Positions 18,289-26,477 of a stretch of 64,000 nucleotides of DNA are shown piece after piece (the stretch's first letter is position 1; each line of letters begins with the position of its first letter). The DNA is taken from contig CANJBZ010000013.1 of NCBI GenBank assembly GCA_947473475.1, positions 27,599 to 91,598 on the forward strand, in the 5' to 3' direction. Both the position numbers and the translations under genes were made by a program. A model generated the notes under the pieces. It ran no database searches. It was not told where the DNA came from and saw only the letters and a program-made list of their open reading frames with translations. The stretch comes from Alphaproteobacteria bacterium (lineage in GTDB: Bacteria > Pseudomonadota > Alphaproteobacteria > Micropepsales > Micropepsaceae).

Positions 18289-18342
18289 GCCCCCTCCGTC
18301 GCGCTACGCGCGCCACCTCCCCCGTGAAAACGGGGGAGGAAA
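18289..18342. repeat. Repeat family B copy between convergent genes
   Basis: GCCCCCTCCGTCGCGCTACG, then CCTCCCCCGTGAAAACGGGGGAGG. The second part is a near-perfect hairpin. Lying between the ends of copD and the beta-propeller gene, it could serve as a bidirectional terminator. Confidence 0.85.
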
Positions 18343-18347
18343 TTTTA

Positions 18348-19535
18348 TCACCGCATATTGCCGGTGTGGCCGAGGGAATAGCGGCCGGGTTGCGGCCAGA
18401 CGGTCAGACCGTGAGGTTCGGTGCCGACGGGGATGCTCTTCACCGCACCGGTCGTCGTATCGATGGCGTACACCATCTTGTCGAAACGGCCCGACACCCA
18501 CAGCGTCTTTCCGTCGGCGCTGACATTGCCCATGTCGGGGCTGCCGCCGCCGGGGATGGGCCAGTTCTTTTCGACTTTGCGCGTGGCGAAATCGATCGCC
18601 GAAATGCTGCCGGGGCCGTTGGGCTTGATGTCGCCCATATGAGTGCCGCGATTGGTGACGTAGAGTTTTTTGCCGTCGCGGCTGGGATAAAGCCCGTGCG
18701 CGCCACGGCCGGTCGGAATGAAGCCGATTTCTTTGAATTGCTCGGGATCGATCAAATGCACGCCGTCGGCCATCATGTCCGCGACATAGAACACCTTGCC
18801 GTCGGGCGAGATGCGAATGTCCTGCGGCATGGAACTCGTCTTCATGCCGGGCATGTTGGGCATGCTTTGCGCGGTCAGCTTCATGTAGTTGAGGACTTTG
18901 CGGCCCACCATGTCGATCTTGACCAAGCCGCCGCCGCCGAATTCGCAGGTGAAGATGGCGAACTTGCCGTCAGCGGTGAAATCGGCGTGGTTGAGCCCGG
19001 CGCATTGCGGCGTGGCCAGATTAGAATGCATCTCCATCGTCTGCGGATCGCGGAATTCCAGACGTTTCAGCGCCTCGGCAACCACAATGGCTTCGCGCCC
19101 GTCCGGCGTAAAATAAAGATTATAGGCGTCCTGAACATTGACCGTCTTGCCGGGCTTGCCGGTCTTCGGATCGATGGGCGTGAGAATCCCGGGCAGTTTG
19201 CGCTCGGCGGAGCCCGCCACCCAAAGCGTTTTCATATCCCAGGAGGGAATGATGTGCTGCGGATTGCCGCCGACATTGTAGTGGTCGACCACCTCGAACT
19301 TGGCCGGATCGATCACATAAACGTCGCCGGATTTCACATTGGGGACGTAGACGCGGGAGAGCGCGCCCGCCGTTGCCGGGCTCATCTTGCCCGTCTGGTC
19401 CTCGCTGTAGACGTTCATTGGGTCGGTGACCGCGGGCATACCGGGTACGGTTTGCACCGGCTGCGCGTGTGCGAGGCCAAGCGTCAGCGCCAGACACGAA
19501 ACGCCAAACAGGAACGGCAAACGGATACGACTCAC
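18348..19535 (-). CDS. Exported YVTN-type beta-propeller protein
   Basis: A 395-residue protein with signal peptide (MSRIRLPFLFGVSCLALTLG, AHAQ cleavage) and repeated about 40-residue blades of the YncE/YVTN type: SRVYVPNVKSGDVYVID, KLYVTNRGTHMG, KTLWVSGRFDKMVYAID. Such propellers bind ligands, DNA or redox partners; some are linked to copper or nitrite enzymes. Histidines in GLNHADF and GRGAHGLYP face similar blade positions. The start is GTG with GAAGGA upstream. It is convergent with the copper operon and not obviously part of it. Confidence 0.82.
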   Translation of the reverse strand: MSRIRLPFLFGVSCLALTLGLAHAQPVQTVPGMPAVTDPMNVYSEDQTGKMSPATAGALSRVYVPNVKSGDVYVIDPAKFEVVDHYNVGGNPQHIIPSWDMKTLWVAGSAERKLPGILTPIDPKTGKPGKTVNVQDAYNLYFTPDGREAIVVAEALKRLEFRDPQTMEMHSNLATPQCAGLNHADFTADGKFAIFTCEFGGGGLVKIDMVGRKVLNYMKLTAQSMPNMPGMKTSSMPQDIRISPDGKVFYVADMMADGVHLIDPEQFKEIGFIPTGRGAHGLYPSRDGKKLYVTNRGTHMGDIKPNGPGSISAIDFATRKVEKNWPIPGGGSPDMGNVSADGKTLWVSGRFDKMVYAIDTTTGAVKSIPVGTEPHGLTVWPQPGRYSLGHTGNMR

Positions 19536-19693
19536 GGTGGTTATCCTTCGATTCGCGGAGCGGTACGGTAGACCGGCTTTCCGGCGAAAATTAGTTCTGA
19601 ATCAATAAGCCACCGTAGCACGCCACAAACCCGATGCGGCACGTTGCCCCGCATCAATTACAGCAATGTCATACGATACTTGGGCTTGAGCAA

Positions 19694-20551
19694 TCAGGCG
19701 TGGCTGCTGGCGCGTTCGGCGGCGCCTACCGTGTTTTCCAGCAGCATGGTCACGGTCATGGGACCGACTCCGCCGGGCACGGGTGTGATGAAGGACGCCT
19801 TTTCCTTCACGCCCTCGAAATCGACATCGCCGACGAGTTTACCGCCGGGAAGGAAATTGATTCCGACGTCAATGACCACCGCGCCGGTGCGCACCATGGG
19901 CGGAACGATCAGGTTCGGCCTGCCCGCCGCAACCACCAGAATGTCTGCCAGAATGGTGTATTGGGCGAGATCGCGCGTCTTCGCATGGCAAATAGCAACG
20001 GTGGCCTCGCGCTGCATCAGCATCAGGGCCATGGGCTTGCCGACAATGTTGCTGGCGCCGACAACCGTGACGTTCTTGCCTTCCAGCTCGATGCCTTCGT
20101 GTTCCAGAATTTTCTGTACCCCATAGGGTGTACATGGCGGGAAAACGGTTTGGCCGAAGACAAGACCGCCCACATTGTACAGGTGAAAGCCGTCCACATC
20201 CTTCTCGACCGAAATCGTCTCCAGAATACGGCGCGGATGGATGTGCGCCGGTAAAGGAAGCTGCACAAGAATGCCGTGAATATCCGGCGCGTCGTTGAGA
20301 ATGCGGATCTGATCGAGCACGGCATCTTCGGAAATGTCCGCGGGTAAATGCACGACATTGGATTTGATGCCGACATCGGCGCAGGCGCGCACCTTGTTGC
20401 GGACATAGACACCGGACGGCGGATCGTCGCCGACACGCAAAAGCGTGAGGGCTGGCGTTACACCGCGCGCACGCAACACGGCGGCACGTTCCGCGATTCC
20501 CTTGCGGACTTCCTTTGCAATCGCCAGACCGTCGATAATCTTCGCCGTCAT
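19694..20551 (-). CDS. folD: FolD, methylene-THF dehydrogenase/cyclohydrolase
   Basis: This bifunctional cytosolic enzyme interconverts 5,10-methylene-, methenyl- and 10-formyl-tetrahydrofolate. It has the catalytic YVRNKVRA (Tyr/Lys pair), HGILVQLPLP, EKDVDGFH, the PCTPYGVQ motif, the Rossmann VVGASNIVGKP and the C-terminal GGVGPMTVTMLLENT. At 285 residues it is the standard length. Its start overlaps the stop of the ThDP beta-subunit gene by ATGA, so it is translated with a catabolic-looking operon rather than standing alone. Confidence 0.95.
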   Translation of the reverse strand: MTAKIIDGLAIAKEVRKGIAERAAVLRARGVTPALTLLRVGDDPPSGVYVRNKVRACADVGIKSNVVHLPADISEDAVLDQIRILNDAPDIHGILVQLPLPAHIHPRRILETISVEKDVDGFHLYNVGGLVFGQTVFPPCTPYGVQKILEHEGIELEGKNVTVVGASNIVGKPMALMLMQREATVAICHAKTRDLAQYTILADILVVAAGRPNLIVPPMVRTGAVVIDVGINFLPGGKLVGDVDFEGVKEKASFITPVPGGVGPMTVTMLLENTVGAAERASSHA

Positions 20552-21117
20552 GCCAACCCTGTCAGCGCCTGCATGAAGCGCAGTTTGATATCGACCCCGT
20601 CACGCGACGGCAGCACACGCGGAAGGTTTTCCGCTTCCACATGGGCCTGAACGAAAGCCGGTCCATCGCCTTCGTGCAGCACACGGCGTACCGCTTCTAT
20701 TTCCTGCGAGCCTGAAATCGCGCGCGCGTCTTTGAAGCGGCAAGCCTTCGCAACCCCCACGAGGTCTATGCCGGAATTGGTGTGGCTCGCCTGCATGCCG
20801 GTTTCGCCATAATGCCGATTGTCCAGCACCACAATGGAAAGATTGCGCGGCTGCTTAACGCCAATGGTCGCGAGGCTGCCTAAGCCCATCAGCATTTCGC
20901 CATCGCCGGTGATGACGGCAATGCGGTCTTTCGGACGGGCGAGCGCCAATCCCAGGCCGATCATCGCGGCGCAGCCCATCGAGCCCCACAGATAGAAATT
21001 CAACGGGTGCTCTCCGGCCGCGGCAACATCATAGGTCGGCGCGCCAAGTCCGCTGACCACGAGAAGATTGCCGCGGCCCACAAGCAGGTCCTTCACCAGT
21101 TCCCGGCGGTCCAGCAT
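20548..21117 (-). CDS. Sulfopyruvate decarboxylase-like beta subunit
   Basis: A 189-residue PP-domain subunit of a split ThDP enzyme of the sulfopyruvate/phosphonopyruvate decarboxylase family. It shows NFYLWGSMGCAAMIGLGLAL, the ThDP motif ITGDGEMLMGLGSLATIG through VVLDNRHYG, and TGMQASHT, closely following ComE. Its ATG overlaps the alpha-subunit stop in TGATG and its stop overlaps folD. The substrate is inferred from family resemblance and from the SuyAB/ComC-like genes across the gap; phosphonopyruvate or a related 2-oxoacid remains possible. Confidence 0.78.
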   Translation of the reverse strand: MLDRRELVKDLLVGRGNLLVVSGLGAPTYDVAAAGEHPLNFYLWGSMGCAAMIGLGLALARPKDRIAVITGDGEMLMGLGSLATIGVKQPRNLSIVVLDNRHYGETGMQASHTNSGIDLVGVAKACRFKDARAISGSQEIEAVRRVLHEGDGPAFVQAHVEAENLPRVLPSRDGVDIKLRFMQALTGLA

Positions 21118-21650
21118 CACTTGCTCCACACTTTGCGGCCGATCAGGCGCTGGGACAGCAGCACGGCGATGGGGACGTTTCCGTCGAAGGCCATGTCGCA
21201 TGCCGCGCCGACGACTTCATCGACATCGTCCGGATTCTCGATGCGATAGGTGAGGAAGCCGCAGAGACGAAACGATTCCTCTGTTATGGAGCCCATCGGG
21301 ACTTGCGCCGGATTGAACTCGCCAAATTCGCCGCGCATGGTGACGAGCACCAGACATGGGAAGCCGCAGTTCTTGATAAGCGAAAACATGTTGATGCAAT
21401 TGCCGACGCCACTCGATTGCATCAGCAGCGCGGCGCGTTGACCGCCGAGCGTCGCGCCCGCCACAAGCCCGACGCCCTCTTCTTCCGTGGTCAGAACCAC
21501 ATCGGCAATGTCCGGGTCATCGATGCAGCGTTGAATAAGGCGGCTGTGGCCGGCATCCGGCACATAACCGACCTGACGAATCCTGGCGCGGCGAAAATGC
21601 ACGTAAATCGCATCGGGCCAAGTGGCGGCGTTGTCGACAGTGGGGTCCAT
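21117..21650 (-). CDS. Sulfopyruvate decarboxylase-like alpha subunit
   Basis: A 177-residue Pyr-domain partner. It carries the conserved catalytic glutamate region TTEEEGVGLVAGATLGG, the MQSSGVGN loop and the FNPAQVPMGSITE segment typical of ComD. With the beta subunit it makes a complete ThDP active site at the interface. It starts 2 bp after the deacetylase stop, so four genes (deacetylase, alpha, beta, folD) form one minus-strand operon. Confidence 0.78.
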   Translation of the reverse strand: MDPTVDNAATWPDAIYVHFRRARIRQVGYVPDAGHSRLIQRCIDDPDIADVVLTTEEEGVGLVAGATLGGQRAALLMQSSGVGNCINMFSLIKNCGFPCLVLVTMRGEFGEFNPAQVPMGSITEESFRLCGFLTYRIENPDDVDEVVGAACDMAFDGNVPIAVLLSQRLIGRKVWSK

Positions 21651-21652
21651 GG

Positions 21653-22471
21653 TCAGGGCTGCTTCAGCATGAAGTCGGCGATTTGTTGGCGCGTGGCGAT
21701 CCAGACATCGGCGCCATCGGCGGCGCGCGCGACGATTTCGCCGAAGTAATGCGCGCCACGCGGGCGGCCAAAAATATGCGCGTGGACCGTCACGTCGATG
21801 ATGGCGGGTTCGCTGCTGCGGCGGGCGATGGAAAGATTTTCTTCAAACGATTCCAGCATCAGCTTCGGCGGATTGCCGTATTTCATAAACGGCATGTCGT
21901 TGACGTCGGTCGCAAGGGGGATCGCGACAATTTTCAAATCGCCAACCTGCTGCACATAGGGCAGATCGTCGTCGAAGACATCGCCGTACCAAGTGTAACT
22001 CGCTTCCGCCAGCAAGCGCGGCAGATCGGGCCCGGATGTCCCGCGTGGCGACAGCCAGCCCACCACCGGCTTTCCGGACGCGTCGCGCAGCAAAGCCGTG
22101 CAGCGCGCGATGTTCTTGCGGTTGTCTTCAACGGACAACAACGCCGGAACCACATCCATCGTGTAGGAATGCGAGAGCACTTCGTGACCCGCATCGGCAA
22201 CGGCGCGCACGGCTTCCGGCGCGCGTTCGGCGATGATGGCGCTGGTCATCACGCTGGCTTTCGCCCCATGCGCGGCAAGCACATCGAGCAGCCGGTAAAT
22301 GCCGCGCTTCACGCCATAGGCCGCCCAGGAAATCGCCATCGTATCGAGCGCGCCCGCGGGCAAAGGGTTGCCCATGGGGCTGATCCCCGGCGCCTTGCCA
22401 TCCGACCAGGCTTCCAGACAGACGTTGAACACCACGGCAACGCGCTTGCCGCCCGGCCACTGCCACGTCAT
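21653..22471 (-). CDS. Polysaccharide deacetylase (NodB-like) family protein
   Basis: A 272-residue cytoplasmic carbohydrate-esterase-4-like protein of the subgroup related to PuuE allantoinase and peptidoglycan deacetylases (MTWQWPGGKRVAVVFNVCLE). The motif GHEVLSHSYTMD provides family histidines, and LSPRGTSGP and DVTVHAHIFGRP match later motifs. The canonical D-D pair near the N-terminus is altered (NVCLEAW), as in non-polysaccharide amidohydrolases of this group. Operon position suggests a small-molecule substrate rather than cell wall. Confidence 0.75.
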   Translation of the reverse strand: MTWQWPGGKRVAVVFNVCLEAWSDGKAPGISPMGNPLPAGALDTMAISWAAYGVKRGIYRLLDVLAAHGAKASVMTSAIIAERAPEAVRAVADAGHEVLSHSYTMDVVPALLSVEDNRKNIARCTALLRDASGKPVVGWLSPRGTSGPDLPRLLAEASYTWYGDVFDDDLPYVQQVGDLKIVAIPLATDVNDMPFMKYGNPPKLMLESFEENLSIARRSSEPAIIDVTVHAHIFGRPRGAHYFGEIVARAADGADVWIATRQQIADFMLKQP

Positions 22472-22557
22472 GTCGGTTTACCTCTTGGATACCGGTCTTA
22501 TAGACCCCTTGAGAGGGCGCTCGGCAAGCTCCAAGCTGCCAGGAACTGAGGGGTTAT

Positions 22558-22808
22558 ATGCCTGCCCGGCTGAAAGCCTTTCAAGCCCCTCTGGGCTTCT
22601 TCGACACGGTGGTCGCCGCGCCGTCACAGGGCGCAGCCCTAAAGGCCTGGGGCTCGCGCCAGAACCTGTTTCGGGATGGACAAGCCAAGCCGCGCTGGAC
22701 GAGGAAGGGCTGAGAACCCGCAATGCCTTCCGCGCACGGCATAAGCGGGCGATCGAACAGCTCGCCAAGGCGCGCAAGGATTACGTCGAAAAACTCAGGG
22801 GCCGCTGA
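22558..22808 (+). pseudogene. Frameshifted small alphaproteobacterial protein gene
   Basis: ATG 22558 (GAGGGG upstream) begins MPARLKAFQAPLGFFDTVVA and runs on as APSQGAALKAWGSRQNLF, matching a small alphaproteobacterial family that starts MP..LK.(x)GF.D..VAAPS..AA..AWG...lF. It stops after 51 codons at 22713. The +1-shifted frame continues with a charged helical tail (LRTRNAFRARHKRAIEQLAK) to 22808. A single frameshift near 22685-22700 joins the two. It may be a true pseudogene, a sequencing error, or two overlapping coding pieces. Confidence 0.45.
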
Positions 22809-22880
22809 CGGCCACGCGAAAGGCTTGCGAAGTCCGCGGGGATGGCTAATCCCTTGGGCAGAAAATAGGGGACGAGAGAC

Positions 22881-23678
22881 ATGGATATGAACCTGAAGGG
22901 CCGCGTGGCGGTCGTCAGCGGCTCAACCGGCGGCATCGGCTTTGCCACGGCGCGCGAACTGGCGCTGCTCGGCGCGACGGTCGCGATCAATGGCCGGACG
23001 CAGGCGCGCGTGGATGCGGCAATCGCCAAACTGAAATCCGAAGTAAAAGGCGCGGAGCTGCTCTCGGCGCCGGGCGATCTATCCAATGCGGCGGGCGCGG
23101 ACGCCATTATCGCCGCGGTCCCGCAAGCCGACATCCTCGTCAACAATGCCGGGATTTTCGAGCCGAAAGGCTTTTTCGACATCCCAGACGAGGATTGGAC
23201 CCGGTTCTTCGAGATCAACGTGCTGTCCGGCATTCGGCTCTCGCGGCATTACACGCCGGGCATGGTCAAGAAGGGCTGGGGCCGCGTGGTGTTCATCTCG
23301 TCGGAATCCGGCCTGCATATCCCGGCCGAGATGGTCCATTACGGCATGACCAAAACGGCGCAGCTTGCGGTGTCCCGCGGCTTGGCGGAAACGGTCGCCG
23401 GCACAGGCGTGACGGTGAACGCGGTGCTGCCGGGACCGACCCTGTCCGAAGGCGTCGAGGTCTTCATGCGCCAGATGGCCGCAGGTCAAACCAACCCCGA
23501 CCTGCAGCAGATGGGCCGCGACTTCATCCGCGAGCACCGCTCGTCCTCGCTGCTTAAGCGTCTCGCCAGCAACGAAGAGGTGGCCAACATGATCGCCTAT
23601 GTCTGCAGCCCGGCGGCGAGCGCCACCAGCGGCGCGGCCCTCAGGGTCGACGGCGGCGTGGTGAAGAGCATAGCGTAG
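22881..23678 (+). CDS. SDR-family oxidoreductase
   Basis: A 265-residue classical short-chain dehydrogenase. The nucleotide-binding motif is GSTGGIG, the structural motif NNAG, the catalytic serine is in FISSESG, and the YGMTK motif supplies Tyr and Lys. An NGRT segment after the second strand suggests NADP(H). The gene lies upstream of and in the same direction as the SuyA/SuyB/ComC-like genes but is separated from them by 180 bp with a repeat-B element, so co-transcription is uncertain. The substrate is unknown. Confidence 0.88.
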   Translation: MDMNLKGRVAVVSGSTGGIGFATARELALLGATVAINGRTQARVDAAIAKLKSEVKGAELLSAPGDLSNAAGADAIIAAVPQADILVNNAGIFEPKGFFDIPDEDWTRFFEINVLSGIRLSRHYTPGMVKKGWGRVVFISSESGLHIPAEMVHYGMTKTAQLAVSRGLAETVAGTGVTVNAVLPGPTLSEGVEVFMRQMAAGQTNPDLQQMGRDFIREHRSSSLLKRLASNEEVANMIAYVCSPAASATSGAALRVDGGVVKSIA

Positions 23679-23698
23679 GACGGGTCGGCGTTCGGTCG

Positions 23699-23793
23699 CG
23701 CCGCCCCCTTCGTCGCGCTGCGCGCACCACTTCCCCCGTAACCACGGGGGAAGAAAAGCTGGACCCTTCCCCGGCGTCGCTGCGCGGGGGAGG
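23699..23793. repeat. Repeat family B copy
   Basis: CGCCCCCTTCGTCGCGCTGC, TTCCCCCGTAACCACGGGGGAA (hairpin), then CCCTTCCCC...GGGGGAGG. It is organised like the copy at 18289 with an extra second half. Confidence 0.8.
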
Positions 23794-23861
23794 ATCAAGA
23801 TTGACTCTGTGGGCTGAAGTCTTATTCAAGACGGCCAAACTACACTGCCTGGGAGGGAGTT

Positions 23862-24149
23862 TTGGAAGCGCCGCATCTCTTGGTGCACGACAAGAAGGAC
23901 GTCGTCGGTGTCGTCGTGGTCGAAGGCCTGACAGCCGGGACCGACATGCTTTGCGTGGTCACCGCCGACAACTCGTCGTTTCGCCTGACCACGAAAATGG
24001 ACGTACCGATCGGCCACAAGATCGCGCTCGTCGATATCAAAGCGGGCGACACGGTCTGGAAATACGGCCAGGACATCGGCCGCGCGGTGGCGAATATCGG
24101 CCAAGGCGAACATGTGCACGTCCATAACCTCAAGACCAAACGGTGGTAA
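23862..24149 (+). CDS. SuyA/UxaA-like lyase small subunit (SAF domain)
   Basis: A 95-residue SAF-domain protein: [47 protein letters not shown] and the ending [10 protein letters not shown]. This domain is the small subunit of altronate dehydratase-like lyases and of (R)-sulfolactate sulfo-lyase (SuyA). It starts at TTG with a GGGAGGGAG ribosome site. The close tie to the large subunit (5-bp gap) and a ComC-like dehydrogenase favours SuyA over altronate dehydratase. Specificity needs biochemical or phylogenetic proof. Confidence 0.75.
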   Translation: MEAPHLLVHDKKDVVGVVVVEGLTAGTDMLCVVTADNSSFRLTTKMDVPIGHKIALVDIKAGDTVWKYGQDIGRAVANIGQGEHVHVHNLKTKRW

Positions 24150-24154
24150 GCGCC

Positions 24155-25339
24155 ATGGCGGAGAAGAACGGCATCAACGGTACCTTCTGGGGCTGGCGGC
24201 GTGAAAACGGCCGCGTCGGCGTGCGCAACCACGTGGTGATCCTGCCGCTCGACGATCTGTCGAACGCGGCCTGCGAGTCGGTCGCCAACAACATCAAAGG
24301 CACGATGGCGCTGCCGCACGCTTACGGGCGTCTGCAATTCGGCGAAGATCTCGAGCTTTTCTTCCGTACACTGATCGGCACCGGCGCCAATCCGAACGTC
24401 GCGGCCGTCGTGGTGATCGGCATCGAAGAGGGCTGGACCCAGCGCGTCGTCGACGGCATCCGGGCCACGGGCAAGCCCTGCGAAGGCTTCGGCATCGAAG
24501 GCACCGGCGACATCATGACAGTCGCCAAGGCCTCGCGCACCGCGAAGGATTTCCTGCAATGGGCCTCCGAGCGTCAGCGCGAGGAATGTTCCCTATCCGA
24601 GCTGTGGGTTTCGGCCAAATGCGGCGAAAGCGACACGACGACGGGCCTCGCCTCCTGCCCGACCGTCGGCAATATGTATGACAAGCTGATCCCGCAAGGC
24701 ATTTACGGCGTGTTCGGCGAAACCTCGGAGATCACTGGCGCAGAGCATCTTGCCAAGGCGCGCGCGGCAACGCCCGAGATCGGCGAGAAATGGTACCGCA
24801 CCTGGAAGGCCTATCAGGACGACGTGATCGAAGCGCACAAAACGAACGATCTGTCGGACTCGCAGCCGACCAAGGGCAATATCGCGGGCGGCCTGACCAC
24901 CATCGAAGAAAAGGCACTCGGCAATCTGGAAAAGATCGGCAAGGAGTGCCGCTACATCGACGTGCTGGAACCGGCGGAAGCGCCGGCCAAAGGTCCGGGG
25001 CTGTACTTCATGGATTCATCGTCGGCGGCGGCGGAATGCGTCACGCTGATGGGCGCGGCGGGGTACGTCGTACACTGCTTCCCGACGGGCCAGGGTAACG
25101 TGATCGGCAATCCGATCATTCCGGTCGTCAAGATCACCGGCAATCCGAAGACGGTGCGTACTATGTCGGAGCACGTCGATGTCGACGTGTCCGGCATTAT
25201 CCGGCGCGAAGTCACCATTCCTGAGGCAGGCGATATGCTGATCGACATGATCCGCCGCACGGCGAACGGCCGGTTGACCGCCGCCGAAGCGCTGGGCCAT
25301 CGCGAGTTCGTGCTGACGAAGCTTTATCGCAGCGCCTAA
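24155..25339 (+). CDS. SuyB/UxaA-like lyase large subunit
   Basis: A 394-residue catalytic subunit of the UxaA family (D-galactarate dehydratase/altronate hydrolase C-terminal type). It has [40 protein letters not shown] with conserved Cys, [13 protein letters not shown], and the C-terminal [20 protein letters not shown]. SuyB converts (R)-sulfolactate to pyruvate plus sulfite; UxaA dehydrates altronate. Split small/large genes occur in both. ATG 24155 is chosen over GTG 24143, which would lie inside the small-subunit stop region. Confidence 0.75.
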   Translation: MAEKNGINGTFWGWRRENGRVGVRNHVVILPLDDLSNAACESVANNIKGTMALPHAYGRLQFGEDLELFFRTLIGTGANPNVAAVVVIGIEEGWTQRVVDGIRATGKPCEGFGIEGTGDIMTVAKASRTAKDFLQWASERQREECSLSELWVSAKCGESDTTTGLASCPTVGNMYDKLIPQGIYGVFGETSEITGAEHLAKARAATPEIGEKWYRTWKAYQDDVIEAHKTNDLSDSQPTKGNIAGGLTTIEEKALGNLEKIGKECRYIDVLEPAEAPAKGPGLYFMDSSSAAAECVTLMGAAGYVVHCFPTGQGNVIGNPIIPVVKITGNPKTVRTMSEHVDVDVSGIIRREVTIPEAGDMLIDMIRRTANGRLTAAEALGHREFVLTKLYRSA

Positions 25340-25342
25340 CGG

Positions 25343-26329
25343 ATGCCCTCGCTCAGCCTTGTCGAAGCCGAGGCGCTGGTTAAAGACGCGCTTTGCCGCT
25401 GCCGCACGAGCGCGGACAACGCCGCGCTTGTCGCCCATGCGCTGGTACGGGCGGAGGCCGAAGGGCTGAAGACGCACGGCCTGCTGCGGGTGCCGATGTA
25501 TGCGGCACAGGCAAAAGTCGGCAAAGTCGACGGCTTCGCGGTGCCTACGGTGGAACATCCGCGCCCAGCTCTCATCGGCATCGATGCCAAGCATGGCTTC
25601 GCCTATCCCGCGATGTACAAGGCCGTGGATATGCTGGCGCCGCTGGCGCGCGAATTCGGTATCGCCGCGGCGGGGATTAAACGGTCGCATCACGTCGGCG
25701 TGGCGGGGCATCCGGTTGAGGCGCTGGCCAAGGCCGGAATGATGGCGATCATGTTCGCCAACGCACCGGCGGCGATGGCGCCGTGGGGCGGCACGAAGCC
25801 GACATTCGGCACCGATCCCGTCGCATTTGCCTGTCCGTTGCCGGGGCGCGATCCGATTGTGGTGGATCTGTCGCTTTCCAAAGTCGCGCGCGGAAATATT
25901 CTCGCGGCGATCCAGAAGGGTGAGTCCATTCCTGAGGGCTGGGCGCTGGATGTGGACGGAAATCCCACCACCGATCCGAAGGCCGCGCTCGCCGGAACCA
26001 TGGTGCCGCTCGGCGATGCCAAGGGCACCGCGCTGGCTCTGATGGTGGAATTGCTGGCCGCCGGATTGACGGGCTCCAATTTCGCCGGCGAAGCGTCATC
26101 GTTCCTGGACGCGGAAGGACCGCCGCCCGGCACCGGACAGTTGTTCATCGCGATTGACGCCGTGGCCTTCGGCAGCACGCTGCCGCGTTTCGCCCAAATG
26201 GCGCACATGATCGAAGAACAAGAAGGCGCCCGCCTTCCTGGATCGCGCCGCCTGGCGATGCGCGCGAAATCCGAGCGCGACGGCCTGCAGGTGAGCGTTT
26301 CCCTGCTCGCGGAAATAAAAGCGCTCTGA
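25343..26329 (+). CDS. Ldh/ComC-family 2-hydroxyacid dehydrogenase
   Basis: A 328-residue member of the malate/L-lactate/sulfolactate dehydrogenase family (Ldh_2; YlbC/AllD/ComC), which uses NAD(P) without a Rossmann fold. It has the family's THG motif in EGLKTHGLLRVPMY, a catalytic-type SHHVGVAGHP and the nucleotide-site APWGGTKPTFGTDP. It starts 3 bp after the large lyase subunit, so it is certainly co-transcribed. ComC reduces sulfopyruvate or oxidises (R)-sulfolactate, which would link the SuyAB-like lyase with the decarboxylase pair on the other strand. Confidence 0.82.
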   Translation: MPSLSLVEAEALVKDALCRCRTSADNAALVAHALVRAEAEGLKTHGLLRVPMYAAQAKVGKVDGFAVPTVEHPRPALIGIDAKHGFAYPAMYKAVDMLAPLAREFGIAAAGIKRSHHVGVAGHPVEALAKAGMMAIMFANAPAAMAPWGGTKPTFGTDPVAFACPLPGRDPIVVDLSLSKVARGNILAAIQKGESIPEGWALDVDGNPTTDPKAALAGTMVPLGDAKGTALALMVELLAAGLTGSNFAGEASSFLDAEGPPPGTGQLFIAIDAVAFGSTLPRFAQMAHMIEEQEGARLPGSRRLAMRAKSERDGLQVSVSLLAEIKAL

Positions 26330-26334
26330 ATCGC

Positions 26335-26471
26335 CCACCCTCCCCTTGAGGGAGGGTCGAAATTGCGTAAGCAATTTCGGGGAGGGGACACGCTGAGAGA
26401 CGTCCCCTCCCCGAATGTGCTCGCGCGCTGCCGCGCTCCGCGCATTCGACCCTCCCTCAAGGGGAGGGTGG
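26335..26471. repeat. Repeat family B, large inverted version
   Basis: The outer arms (26335-26361 and 26445-26471; CCACCCTCCCCTTGAGGGAG and its reverse complement) are exact over 27 bp. Inside are second-level arms GTCCCCTCCCC/GGGGAGGGGAC. It lies between two convergent genes and is a plausible bidirectional terminator. Confidence 0.88.
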
Positions 26472-26477
26472 ACCCGT

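Noticed and set aside
18324..19571. 415-codon plus-strand frame opposite the beta-propeller gene
   Set aside because: Antisense shadow spanning the repeat-B hairpin.
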